The position numbers and the translations under genes were made by a program. A stretch of DNA of 15,314 bases, from positions 1-15,314 of the forward strand of contig JANLHE010000313.1 of the NCBI GenBank assembly GCA_024653875.1, in the 5' to 3' direction. Numbering within the stretch: position 1 is the stretch's first letter; each line of letters starts with the position of its first letter. Source of the stretch: Acidobacteriota bacterium. Its GTDB lineage: Bacteria; Acidobacteriota; Vicinamibacteria; Vicinamibacterales; SCN-69-37. The notes under the pieces were generated by a model, which was not told the DNA's origin, did no database searches, and worked only from the letters and a program-made list of their open reading frames with translations. Below are positions 5,936 through 12,897 of this stretch, one piece after another.

Positions 5936-6478
5936 ATGTCCGGCAATGTTCTGAACCGAAAACTGCACTATTGGGGGGCGGCCGTCGTGGCGGTTCCCAT
6001 CCTCGCCGTGATCGTGACCGGGCTGTTCCTGCAGATGAAGAAGCACTGGTCGTGGGTGCAGCCGGTCGAGCACCGGGGGACGGTGACGGCGCCGGTGATC
6101 GAACTGTCCGGCATCCTGAAGGCGGTCCGCGAGACGCAACATCCCCATGTGGCGGTGAACGGGTGGGACGACATCAAGCGCCTGGACGTGCGGCCGGACC
6201 GCGGCGTGGCGAAAGCCACCTTGCAGAACGGCTACGAAGTGCAGGTCGATCTGGGCACCGGGCAGGTGTTGCAGGTCGCGTATCGCCGCAGCGACTGGAT
6301 TGAGACGATTCACGACGGGTCGATCTACGGCGACTGGGTCAAGCTGGGGATCGTGCTGCCGTCCGGGCTGGTGCTGCTGTTCCTGTGGGGCAGCGGGATG
6401 TGGATGTGGATCTACCCGCTGATCAACCGCCGGAAGGTGCGCGCGCGGAAAGCCGCGGCGGCCATGCTCAGGCTGTAG
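5936..6478 (+). CDS. PepSY-associated two-helix inner-membrane protein
   Basis: The 180-residue protein is read from ATG 5936. The same frame is open far upstream, but that part lies antisense-like within pfkA and the repeat region, so this start is preferred. It begins MSGNVLNRKLHYWGAAVVAV, with transmembrane helix 1 at about 12-33. Residues 35-120 form a soluble domain with a PepSY-like beta hairpin ('GYEVQVDLGTGQVLQV' at 99-114). Then comes ETIHDGSIYGDW (123-134) and transmembrane helix 2 at about 137-160, ending in a basic tail. The His11 before helix 1 and the IHDGSIYG block before helix 2 are typical of PepSY_TM proteins, some of which are linked to iron or flavin reductase systems. The arrangement would place the central domain in the periplasm. 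There is no Shine-Dalgarno sequence; a possible -10, TACGAT, is at 5919-5924. Substrate or partner is unknown. Confidence 0.8.
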   Translation: MSGNVLNRKLHYWGAAVVAVPILAVIVTGLFLQMKKHWSWVQPVEHRGTVTAPVIELSGILKAVRETQHPHVAVNGWDDIKRLDVRPDRGVAKATLQNGYEVQVDLGTGQVLQVAYRRSDWIETIHDGSIYGDWVKLGIVLPSGLVLLFLWGSGMWMWIYPLINRRKVRARKAAAAMLRL

Positions 6479-7472
6479 CCGCCCGCATGATCGCGGCAGC
6501 CTCGGCGCGGTCGCGGGTCCCGCCCAGCGCCGCCATCTGGAGCAGGCGCGCTTTGGCGCCGGACAGTTCGCCCACCAGTAACGCGCCCGCGTTCGCCAAC
6601 TGCAGCCCTCCGCCCTCGTATCCGTACCGCGCAGATACCCGGCCCGACAGGCACCGCGAGGACACCGTGACGAGCACGCCTCGATCAACGGCCCGCGCGA
6701 CGGCGGGGACCAGCGCCGGCGGCACGTTGCCGCGCCCGAACGCGACGATTGCCAGTCCCTGCGTGTCGCCGCCGGCGTGGGCGTCGACAAGCGCGGCCGG
6801 AATGCCGGTGTACGCCTGCAGCAAGCCGACGCGGGTCTCCAGGCGCCCGACCCGCAGGCCCACATCCGCGCGGCTGTCGCGCCAGGCCGGCCGTGGGCAC
6901 GCCTGGCGGCGGAAGAGCACCACGCCGCCATCCACGACGCCGAGCGGACCAAATTCAGGCGCCGCAAACGCGCCGTGGGATTCGGTGTGCACCTTCCGCA
7001 CGTCACGCGCGGTGATGATGTGGTCGTCCATCACCACCAGCACGCCCTGGCCACGGGCGCCGGGAGAGGCCGCCACGCGGGTGGCGGCGAGCAGGTTCGC
7101 GGGGCCGTCCCAACTCGGGTCGGACACCGTGCGCATCGCGCCGACCAGCACCACAGGTTTGTCGGAGGTGAGCACCAGATCGAGCAGGTACGCGGTCTCC
7201 TCGATCGTGTCGGTGCCATGGGTGATGACCAGGCCGTCGATGTCCGGGCGCTCCAGCCACGCGGCGGCGCGGCGGGCGAGCCGCCACATCTGGTCGGGAG
7301 TCACGTGGGGGCCCGGCAGCCGCGAGAAGTCTTCGGTCTCGACGTCCGCGACCGCCTGCAGCTGGGGTACCTGCTCGAGGATCTCCGCCGCGCCCAGCGC
7401 GGGCACGGCCGCACCGGTCGCCGGGTCGATCCGCATGGAGATGGTGCCGCCGGTGAACAACAACCCGATCAT
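6468..7472 (-). CDS. L-asparaginase (AnsA/AnsB fold)
   Basis: The enzyme would hydrolyse L-asparagine to aspartate and ammonia. The protein has 334 residues, the usual family length. It carries the catalytic-site set: TGGTIS at 7-12 (nucleophile Thr10), HGTDTIEET at 85-93 (Thr87, Asp88) and Lys160 in ARDVRKVHT, matching Thr12, Thr89, Asp90 and Lys162 of the E. coli type II enzyme. No signal peptide precedes the first strand, so it is probably cytoplasmic. The ATG at 7472 shares its A with the TGA of the threonine synthase gene (TGATG), which implies translational coupling. Glutaminase activity cannot be excluded from sequence. The 3' end overlaps the convergent PepSY gene by 11 nt. Together with the upstream gene it suggests routing of asparagine into aspartate-family amino acids. 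Confidence 0.92.
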   Translation of the reverse strand: MIGLLFTGGTISMRIDPATGAAVPALGAAEILEQVPQLQAVADVETEDFSRLPGPHVTPDQMWRLARRAAAWLERPDIDGLVITHGTDTIEETAYLLDLVLTSDKPVVLVGAMRTVSDPSWDGPANLLAATRVAASPGARGQGVLVVMDDHIITARDVRKVHTESHGAFAAPEFGPLGVVDGGVVLFRRQACPRPAWRDSRADVGLRVGRLETRVGLLQAYTGIPAALVDAHAGGDTQGLAIVAFGRGNVPPALVPAVARAVDRGVLVTVSSRCLSGRVSARYGYEGGGLQLANAGALLVGELSGAKARLLQMAALGGTRDRAEAAAIMRAATA

Positions 7473-8650
7473 CAGCGCGTCTCGAGCACGTCCAGGTATT
7501 TCAAGGCGCCGCCGGTGTTGAACAGCACGACCGAGTCGTCGGGTGCCACCCGTCCCGACGCGATGAGCGTGCGCAGCGCGTGGAGGGCCGCGCCCCCTTC
7601 AGGCGCCGCGCTCACGCCCTCGAGGCGGCCGATGTCCAGCATCCCCGCGACCATGTCCGCGTCGTCCACGGCCACGGCGGCGCCGCCGCTGTCACGCACC
7701 GCGCGCAGGACGAGAAAGTCGCCGATCGCGCGCGGCACCCGCAAGCCGTCGGCCACGGTGTGCGCGTTCTCCCACGGCGCGGCCTTCTCGGCGCCTGCCT
7801 CAAACGCGCGGATGATCGGCGCGCAGCCGGAGGCCTGCACGGTCACCATCTTCGGGCGCTTCACGGGATCGATCCAGCCCAGCGCCGACATCTCCGCGAA
7901 CGCCTTCCACATGCCGACCATGCCGGTGCCGCCCCCGGTGGGATAGATGATCCAGTCGGGCAGCGTCCAGCCGAGTTGCTCGGCGACCTCGTAGCCCATC
8001 GTCTTCTTGCCCTCGATGCGGTACGGCTCTTTGAGCGTCGAGACGTCGTACCAGCCAAGGGGCGTGCCGGTCTCGGCCGCGACGCGGCCGGCGTCGGTGA
8101 TGAGTCCGTCGACCAGCGTCACGTGGGCGCCGTAGAGTTCGCACTCGCGGATGAACGGCGTCTTCACGTCGCGCGGCATGAACACGCGCGCGTCCATGCC
8201 CGCGCGGGCGGCGTACGCGGCCAGCGCGTTGCCGGCGTTGCCGGCGGTCGGAATGGACAGAACGGTGGCGCCGAGGTGAGCGGCGCGCGTCACGGCCGCG
8301 GACAGGCCGCGCGCCTTGAACGAGTTCGTCGGGTTCAGCGACTCGTCCTTGATGAAGAGGCGGGAGAGGCCGAGCGCGGCGCCCAGCCGCGGGGCCGGCA
8401 CCATCGGCGTCCAGCCTTCGCCCAGGGTCACGGGCGCCTCGTCATCGAGCAGCGGCATCACCTCGTGGTACCGCCACATCGACGCGACGCGCCCGGCCAG
8501 CGAGTCGCGCGACCAGCCGCGCGCGGCGGCCAGATCGTAGCGCGCCATCAGGGGCGCGCCGCACACGCACAGGTGTTGCACCGTGCGGGGATCGGTAGCC
8601 GGCGCGCCACAGGGCACCGAGCATTCGAGGTGCGTGAAGTAGCTCGACAC
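7472..8650 (-). CDS. thrC: Threonine synthase (PLP-dependent)
   Basis: This enzyme converts O-phosphohomoserine to L-threonine with pyridoxal phosphate. The 392-residue protein starts with a zinc-ribbon-like pair, C10-x3-C14 and C28-x-C30, seen in the archaeal/cyanobacterial-type threonine synthases. GEGWTP (78-82) is a substrate-binding block. NPTNSFKARG carries Lys112, the Schiff-base lysine. TAGNAGNALAAYAA (about 135-148) and the YPTGGGTGMVGMWKAF loop bind the PLP phosphate. All are intact. The start is GTG at 8650, 2 nt after the frr stop, without a clear Shine-Dalgarno sequence of its own, so reinitiation after frr is likely. The stop overlaps the asparaginase start by one base. A related fold-II PLP lyase is possible but less likely given the Cys ribbon and length. 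Confidence 0.9.
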   Translation of the reverse strand: MSSYFTHLECSVPCGAPATDPRTVQHLCVCGAPLMARYDLAAARGWSRDSLAGRVASMWRYHEVMPLLDDEAPVTLGEGWTPMVPAPRLGAALGLSRLFIKDESLNPTNSFKARGLSAAVTRAAHLGATVLSIPTAGNAGNALAAYAARAGMDARVFMPRDVKTPFIRECELYGAHVTLVDGLITDAGRVAAETGTPLGWYDVSTLKEPYRIEGKKTMGYEVAEQLGWTLPDWIIYPTGGGTGMVGMWKAFAEMSALGWIDPVKRPKMVTVQASGCAPIIRAFEAGAEKAAPWENAHTVADGLRVPRAIGDFLVLRAVRDSGGAAVAVDDADMVAGMLDIGRLEGVSAAPEGGAALHALRTLIASGRVAPDDSVVLFNTGGALKYLDVLETR

Positions 8651-8652
8651 GG

Positions 8653-9222
8653 CTATTTACCGAGCAGGTCGATGTCTTTCTTCTTCTGCAGCTCGTCGAC
8701 CGCGCCGATCTTCTGGTCGGTGATCTTCTGCACATCGTCAAGTCCGCGCCGTTCATCGTCTTCCGAGATGGCGTGGTCCTTGAGGAACTTCTTCAACCTC
8801 TCGTTCGCATCGCGCCGCACCTGGCGGACGGCGTTACGGCCTTCTTCGGCGTACTTGTGGACGAGCTTGGACATTTCCTTGCGCCGCTCCTCGGTGAGCG
8901 CCGGGATGGGGAGGCGCACCACCTTGCCGTCGGACGAGGGATTCAAGCCGAGGTTGCTCTTTTGCACGGCGCGTTCGATGGCCGAGAGCAGGGAGGTGTC
9001 GAACGGTTGCGCCACGATCAGCGACGGTTCGGGTACCGACAATTGCGCGACCTGGTTCAGCGGCATCAGCGAGCCGTACGCCTCGACGCTGACCGAGTCG
9101 AGGATGGAGATTGACGCGCGCCCGGTGCGCAGGCCGCTCAGTTCCTTGCGCACGTGTTCGATGGCGGCATCCATGCGGGCGATGACTTCGGCGTTCAGTC
9201 CTTTGAGATCGGTGACATCCAT
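8653..9222 (-). CDS. frr: Ribosome recycling factor
   Basis: The factor splits post-termination 70S ribosomes together with EF-G. The 189-residue length is close to the usual 185. The protein shows the family order: an N-terminal helix (about 10-32), LRTGRASISILDSVSVEAYG (31-50) leading into the small beta domain, SLMPLNQVAQLSVPEPSLIV, SNLGLNPSSDGKVVRLPIPALTEERR (around 89-114) and the long C-terminal coiled helices with VRQVRRDANE. The ATG at 9222 lies 27 nt after the pyrH stop. pyrH-frr is a classic bacterial gene pair. Threonine synthase follows after 2 nt. Confidence 0.97.
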   Translation of the reverse strand: MDVTDLKGLNAEVIARMDAAIEHVRKELSGLRTGRASISILDSVSVEAYGSLMPLNQVAQLSVPEPSLIVAQPFDTSLLSAIERAVQKSNLGLNPSSDGKVVRLPIPALTEERRKEMSKLVHKYAEEGRNAVRQVRRDANERLKKFLKDHAISEDDERRGLDDVQKITDQKIGAVDELQKKKDIDLLGK

Positions 9223-9249
9223 GTGGGTATCCAGGGAAAAACAGTCAGG

Positions 9250-9966
9250 TCAGGCGCGCACCGTGGTCCCCACGGGTTCCCCCATGATGACCCGGCGCAG
9301 GTTACCGGCGTCGCGCAGCCGAAACACGATGATCGGCAGTTTGTTGTCCATGCACAGCGAGATCGCGGTGGCGTCCATCACCTTGAGCCCGCGCTCCAGC
9401 ACTTCCAGGTACGACAGCGATTCGTACCGCGTGGCCGTGGGCGTGGTCATGGGGTCGGCCGTGTAGATGCCGTCCACCTTGGTGCCCTTGAGGATGACCT
9501 CCGACCGCATTTCCATCGCGCGCAGGGCCGCCGCCGTATCGGTGGTGAAGTAGGGGTTGCCCGTGCCGGCGGCAAACACCACCACGCGGCCCTTCTCCAG
9601 GTGACGGATGGCGCGGCGCCTGATGAACGGCTCCGCGACGGCGCGCATCTCGATGGCCGCCGCGACGCGCGTGACGACGCCGATTTTTTCAAGGGCGTCC
9701 TGCAGGGCCAGGGCGTTGATGACCGTGGCCAGCATGCCCATGTAGTCGGCCGTGGCCCGATCCATGCCCTTGGCGCTGGCCGCCAGGCCGCGAAACAGGT
9801 TGCCGCCGCCGATGACGACGCCGATTTGCACGCCCATGGCCTGCACCTCGCCGATTTCACGCGCGACTTGCGTCGCGACCTCGGGGTCGATGCCGAACGG
9901 TTGTTCGCCCATCAGGGCTTCACCGGAGAGTTTCAGGAGGACGCGAGTGTAGGCAGGGGCAGGCAC
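9250..9966 (-). CDS. pyrH: UMP kinase
   Basis: The enzyme phosphorylates UMP to UDP in pyrimidine nucleotide synthesis and is hexameric in bacteria. The 238-residue protein has the amino-acid-kinase fold: LLKLSGEAL (10-18), GVVIGGGNLFRG (49-60), MDRATADYMG (68-77), FAAGTGNPYFTTDTAA (131-146), and the ADPMT loop at 170-174. The start is GTG at 9966; no in-frame ATG precedes the conserved core. A perfect TATAAT ends 8 nt before it, leaving a leader of only 2-3 nt and no room for a Shine-Dalgarno sequence. The gene heads a pyrH-frr-thrC-asparaginase unit. It is separated from the tsf gene by a terminator, although rpsB-tsf-pyrH-frr is the usual order. Confidence 0.97.
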   Translation of the reverse strand: MPAPAYTRVLLKLSGEALMGEQPFGIDPEVATQVAREIGEVQAMGVQIGVVIGGGNLFRGLAASAKGMDRATADYMGMLATVINALALQDALEKIGVVTRVAAAIEMRAVAEPFIRRRAIRHLEKGRVVVFAAGTGNPYFTTDTAAALRAMEMRSEVILKGTKVDGIYTADPMTTPTATRYESLSYLEVLERGLKVMDATAISLCMDNKLPIIVFRLRDAGNLRRVIMGEPVGTTVRA

Positions 9967-9974
9967 GACTAACG

Positions 9975-9980
9975 ATTATA
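9975..9980 (-). promoter_or_regulatory. -10 element of the pyrH promoter
   Basis: TATAAT is read on minus, 8 nt before the GTG of pyrH. Transcription would start about 2-3 nt before the start codon, giving a nearly leaderless mRNA. No convincing -35 is seen. The place where it should lie is occupied by the T-tract of the tsf terminator (9998-10003). Moderate confidence because the hexamer is perfect and the context is a terminator-promoter junction. Confidence 0.55.
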
Positions 9981-9997
9981 GCGTCTACTTGTGCGCC

Positions 9998-10034
9998 AAA
10001 AAACGACGGGGCGCCCCAATCGAGGCGTCCCGTC
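9998..10034 (-). terminator. Intrinsic terminator after tsf
   Basis: On the minus strand GACGGGACGCCTC (10034-10022) pairs with GGGGCGCCCCGTC (10017-10005) through a 4-nt loop, with one A·C mismatch and one G·U pair. It is followed by TTTTTT at 10003-9998. It lies 19 nt after the tsf stop and separates the ribosomal/EF-Ts transcript from the pyrH unit. Confidence 0.85.
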
Positions 10035-10052
10035 CTGATAGCGGCCCGGCGC

Positions 10053-10655
10053 TCACTGGCCGCCGAGCTTGAAGCGCGCGAAGCGGGGGATGGAGACGTT
10101 CTCGCCCAGCTTCGCGATCGCGGCGGTGACCGCCTGGCCGATGGTCACCTTGGGGTCGCGAATCGACGGCTGATCCAGCAGTACGAACTGCTCGTAGTAG
10201 CTGTTGATCTTGCCCTCGATGATCTTGTCGAGCACGTTGGCGGGCTTGCCCGAGCTCTCCATCTGCGCGCGGTAGATCGCGCGTTCACTCTCGAGCACGG
10301 CCCCGGGCACGTCCTCGCGACGGGCGTACAGCGGGCTGGCGGCGGCGATGTGCATCGCCACTTCCTTCACCAGCGCCTGGAAATCATCCGTGCGGGCCAC
10401 GAAGTCCGACTCGCAGTTCACCTCCACGAGCACGCCAATCTTGCCGCCCATGTGGATGTAGGAACTGACGACGCCTTCCGACGCGGTGCGGCCGGACTTC
10501 TTCGCGGCCTGGGCCAGCCCGCGCTTGCGCAGGATCGTCGTGGCGGCCTCGAGGTCGCCGTCCGCCTCCTTGAGCGCGGCCTTGCATTCCATCATGCCCG
10601 CGCCGGTCTGGTCGCGGAGGGTCTTCACCAATGCTGCGGTAATTTCAACGGCCAT
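10053..10655 (-). CDS. tsf: Translation elongation factor Ts (short form)
   Basis: The protein exchanges GDP for GTP on EF-Tu. The 200-residue product starts MAVEITAALVKTLRDQTGAG, the typical N-terminal UBA-like helical domain, then MMECKAALKEADGDLEAA. The core has VNCESDFVARTDDF (79-92), the S/TDFV motif that contacts EF-Tu. It is much shorter than E. coli EF-Ts (about 283) and resembles the compact Thermus-type form. The reading frame stays open upstream through the intergenic hairpins, but ATG 10655 has an excellent GAGGAG about 5 nt before it and matches the family start. It is cotranscribed with rpsB, but an intrinsic-terminator-like hairpin stands between them, so tsf may be expressed below rpsB. 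Confidence 0.97.
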   Translation of the reverse strand: MAVEITAALVKTLRDQTGAGMMECKAALKEADGDLEAATTILRKRGLAQAAKKSGRTASEGVVSSYIHMGGKIGVLVEVNCESDFVARTDDFQALVKEVAMHIAAASPLYARREDVPGAVLESERAIYRAQMESSGKPANVLDKIIEGKINSYYEQFVLLDQPSIRDPKVTIGQAVTAAIAKLGENVSIPRFARFKLGGQ

Positions 10656-10678
10656 GATTCTCCTCGATACGAACTGGT

Positions 10679-10690
10679 GCCCCGAAGGGC
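10679..10690 (-). other. Small UUCG-tetraloop hairpin in the tsf leader
   Basis: GCCC-TTCG-GGGC read on minus gives a 4-bp stem closed by C(UUCG)G, an exceptionally stable RNA tetraloop. It ends 23 nt before the tsf ATG, between the intergenic terminator and the ribosome-binding site. It may act as a 5' mRNA stabiliser or processing boundary for tsf; that role is an inference. Confidence 0.45.
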
Positions 10691-10695
10691 AGTAC

Positions 10696-10727
10696 AAATA
10701 AAACGCCGGCCTCGAAGGCCGGCGTTT
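10696..10727 (-). terminator. Terminator or attenuator between rpsB and tsf
   Basis: AAACGCCGGCCT (10727-10716) pairs perfectly with AGGCCGGCGTTT (10712-10701) through a 3-nt loop on the minus strand, followed by TATTTG, so the 3' side reads TTTTATTT. It starts 19 nt after the rpsB stop. The shape is that of a Rho-independent terminator with a slightly broken U-tract, so partial read-through into tsf is likely. Confidence 0.75.
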
Positions 10728-10746
10728 CTCCGGAACTCTCCGACCC

Positions 10747-11517
10747 TTACACCGAGGCGGTGGGGGTAGCCGCGGGCGCCTCGTCTTCCGACCTGGCAGG
10801 CGCCGCAGGCATTTCTTCGGCCGACGCGGATTCCGCGATGCCGCGGCCCGCCAGTATGGCGTCCGCGATCCCGGCGGCAAACAGCCGGATGGAGCGCAGG
10901 GCGTCGTCGTTCCCGGGGATGACGAAGTCCACCTGATCGGGGTCGCAGTTGGTGTCGACCACGCCCATCACCGGGATCTTCAGCTTGCGCGCTTCGTCCA
11001 CGGCAATCTGTTCGTTCCGGGTGTCGACGATGAAGAGCGCATCGGGCAGGCGGCTCATGCCGCGGATGCCGTCCAGGTTCTTCGCGAGCTTGCGGCGCTC
11101 CTTGTCGAGGCGGGCAATCTCCTTCTTCGACAACGTGTCGTACCGGCCGTCGGTGACCATGGCCTCCAGTTCCCGCAACCGGCCCAGCGAACGCTGAATG
11201 GTGGAGAAGTTGGTCAACAGGCCGCCGAGCCACCGCTGGTTCACGTAGAACATGCCGCAGCGCTGCGCTTCTTCCGCGACGGCGTCCTGCGCCTGGCGCT
11301 TGGTGCCAACGAAGAGGAACGTGCCGCCCTGGGCGGCCGTGTTGGTCGCGAACTGCGCGGCCTCTTTGTAGAGCTTGGCGGTGCGCCCAAGGTCAAGGAT
11401 GTAGATGCCGTTCCGTTCGCCGAAGATATAGGGCTTCATTTTCGGGTTCCAGCGCTTGGTCTGGTGGCCGAAGTGGACGCCCGCTTCGAGCAGGTCCTTC
11501 ATTGCAATCGCACTCAA
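10747..11517 (-). CDS. rpsB: 30S ribosomal protein S2
   Basis: The protein has 256 residues. It begins MSAIAMKDLLEAGVHFGHQT and continues KRWNPKMKPYIFGERNGIYI, the unmistakable S2 start, with VGTKRQAQ (70-77), VNQRWLGGLLTNF (91-103) and PDALFIVDTRNEQIAV in order. The last 30 residues are an Ala/Pro/Glu-rich acidic tail, a common variable end. The start is TTG at 11517 with GAGG about 5 nt upstream; the first ATG (11502, Met6) has a poorer site and would trim the usual N-terminus. It lies 28 nt after rpsI, so it shares the rplM-rpsI transcript. That joins the rplM-rpsI and rpsB-tsf pairs into one unit. Confidence 0.97.
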   Translation of the reverse strand: MSAIAMKDLLEAGVHFGHQTKRWNPKMKPYIFGERNGIYILDLGRTAKLYKEAAQFATNTAAQGGTFLFVGTKRQAQDAVAEEAQRCGMFYVNQRWLGGLLTNFSTIQRSLGRLRELEAMVTDGRYDTLSKKEIARLDKERRKLAKNLDGIRGMSRLPDALFIVDTRNEQIAVDEARKLKIPVMGVVDTNCDPDQVDFVIPGNDDALRSIRLFAAGIADAILAGRGIAESASAEEMPAAPARSEDEAPAATPTASV

Positions 11518-11545
11518 GACTGCCTCGTCTCCTGAATCATAGTCA

Positions 11546-11941
11546 TTACCGCTTGCTGAACTGGAAGCGCTTGCGCGCGCCCTTCTGGCCGTATTTCTTG
11601 CGTTCCTTGCCGCGCGGGTCGCGCGTCAACAGACCTTCCTTGCGGAGCGGCGAACGCAACTCCTCGTTGAACTCGAGCAGGGCGCGCGCGATGCCCAGCC
11701 GGAGGGCGCCGGCCTGGCCGGCCACGCCGCCGCCCGCGGTGGTGGCCACCACGTTGAACTGCTCGGTCGTGGCGGTCGTCACCAGGGGGTGCCGAATCAC
11801 GAGACGGAGTGTCTCAGTGGGGAAGGCCACTTCGACGGGCTTTTCGTTGACGGTGATGGTCCCGGTGCCGGGACGAAGGAAGACGCGTGCGGTTGAGGTC
11901 TTGCGGCGACCCGTGCCGTAGAACTGCGTTGCTGCTGCCAC
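11546..11941 (-). CDS. rpsI: 30S ribosomal protein S9
   Basis: The 131-residue protein has the S9 pattern: FYGTGRRKTSTARVFLRPGTG (7-27), the central AGGGVAGQAGALRLGIARAL, and the basic C-terminal extension GARKRFQFSKR, whose final Lys-Arg reaches the decoding site and touches P-site tRNA. The start is GTG at 11941, one base after the rplM stop (TAAcGTG), so it is translationally coupled. It shows no unusual features. Confidence 0.97.
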   Translation of the reverse strand: MAAATQFYGTGRRKTSTARVFLRPGTGTITVNEKPVEVAFPTETLRLVIRHPLVTTATTEQFNVVATTAGGGVAGQAGALRLGIARALLEFNEELRSPLRKEGLLTRDPRGKERKKYGQKGARKRFQFSKR

Positions 11942-11942
11942 G

Positions 11943-12374
11943 TTACGCTACCTCGAGCTTGCGCGGCTGCTGGGCCGCATGCGGGTGTTCGCCGTTGGCG
12001 TACACCTTCAACTTCGTATACATCGCCGATCCGAGCTTGGTCTTCGGGAGCATGCCGCGAATGGCCTCCTCGATGATCCGCCGGGAGTCCTTCTGGCGGA
12101 CGATCTTCGCCCGCTCCTCACGAAGGCCGCCCTCGTAACCGCTGTGGTAGCGGTACAATTTCTGTTCTTCCTTTTTGCCCGTCAACTTGACCTTCGAGGC
12201 GTTAATCACAATGACGTGATCGCCGCGATCAAGGAAGGGTGTCCATTCCGCCTTGTGCTTGCCCTGCAGCAATCGTGCCGCCTGGGTCGCGATGCGCCCC
12301 AGGACCAGCCCGCTTGCGTCGATAATGTGCCACTGCCTGTTAACGGTCTTGGCAGAGGGGGTAAACGTGCCCAT
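11943..12374 (-). CDS. rplM: 50S ribosomal protein L13
   Basis: The protein has 143 residues, the family length. WHIIDASGLVLGRIATQAAR (15-34), LDRGDHVIVINASKVKLTGKK (48-68), the YRYHSGYEGG block (74-83) and GMLPKTKLG (107-115) are diagnostic of L13. The ATG at 12374 has AAGGGA about 5 nt upstream. It is first in the rplM-rpsI-rpsB-tsf transcript, with a leader of about 33 nt from the promoter at 12414-12442. L13 represses its own operon in E. coli; no obvious folded regulatory leader is visible here. Confidence 0.97.
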   Translation of the reverse strand: MGTFTPSAKTVNRQWHIIDASGLVLGRIATQAARLLQGKHKAEWTPFLDRGDHVIVINASKVKLTGKKEEQKLYRYHSGYEGGLREERAKIVRQKDSRRIIEEAIRGMLPKTKLGSAMYTKLKVYANGEHPHAAQQPRKLEVA

Positions 12375-12413
12375 GCTTCCCTTTCAGCCGGATCCAAAGG
12401 ACGGCAAACCGAA

Positions 12414-12442
12414 ATCATAGACATCCTGTGCAGAAATGTCAA
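12414..12442 (-). promoter_or_regulatory. Strong sigma-70 promoter of the rplM-rpsI-rpsB-tsf operon
   Basis: TTGACA (12442-12437, perfect) is separated by exactly 17 nt from TATGAT (12419-12414, 5/6) on minus. Transcription should start near 12407, 33 nt before the rplM ATG. It is the best promoter in the window and suits a ribosomal operon. Confidence 0.88.
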
Positions 12443-12531
12443 TCAAACCGGCGGTTCGGTAGTGGGTCCCTTTGCATAAAAGAATCTCGGTATGCATCGG
12501 AAACACGGGCGGTTACGTGCGACCATGAGGA

Positions 12532-12846
12532 ATGCCAAAGCCGGTTAAGAAGGGCACAAGCAAAGGCACCGCGAAACGTCGATCCTCCGACCCCATGACT
12601 AGGGCGCGTCAGCAGATGGAGCAACATCTTGCGATGGCCGAGATTGGGGTGAAGCCCTGGTCAGTGGACCCGGCAGCCCCGGCGGACTTCCAGACCCAGT
12701 ACCGGGAGCACATGAAGGCCCTGGGGGCGAAGGGTGGGAAGGTGAGCGGGGCCAAGCGGATGCAGATGCCGGAGAAACAGCGCAAGGCGATTGCCGTCAA
12801 GGCCGCCGCCGCACGGTGGGCGACGAAACGCCCGGTCCAGTCCTAA
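12532..12846 (+). CDS. Small basic protein, function unknown
   Basis: I do not recognise a named family. The 104-residue protein is very basic. Its head is Lys/Arg/Ser/Thr-rich and looks disordered (residues 1-25). A middle helix (about 24-40) is followed by a Pro/Ala linker. The C-terminus carries GAKGGKVSGAKRMQMPEKQR (65-84) continuing into KAIAVKAAAARW. That 'GGK...K(x)P-E-K-x-x-x-I-A-x-K-A-A-x-A-R-W' layout recurs at the end of many small bacterial proteins and suggests nucleic-acid binding, but this is from memory and unproven. The chosen ATG has GAGGA touching it, which is too close to serve as a normal Shine-Dalgarno sequence; ATG 12595 is the next in-frame choice. It diverges from rplM. 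GC content and position mark the start of the accessory segment. Confidence 0.6.
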   Translation: MPKPVKKGTSKGTAKRRSSDPMTRARQQMEQHLAMAEIGVKPWSVDPAAPADFQTQYREHMKALGAKGGKVSGAKRMQMPEKQRKAIAVKAAAARWATKRPVQS

Positions 12847-12897
12847 CACAGGCCAGGCGCAATCGGGTACCATTCGGTTAGGCGCAGACGGTTCACG

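Noticed and set aside
7580..9466. Long plus-strand open frame (628 codons) across threonine synthase, frr and pyrH
   Set aside because: It runs antisense to three unmistakable genes and has no recognisable domain; it is a high-GC artefact.
10656..10880. N-terminal extension of EF-Ts up to 10880
   Set aside because: The extra residues come from the end of rpsB and the terminator hairpins. The Met at 10655 has a strong Shine-Dalgarno sequence and matches the family start.
12525..12548. Tiny open frame of 7 codons overlapping the small basic gene start, as a leader peptide
   Set aside because: It is too short to assess and has no supporting codon pattern or ribosome-binding site.
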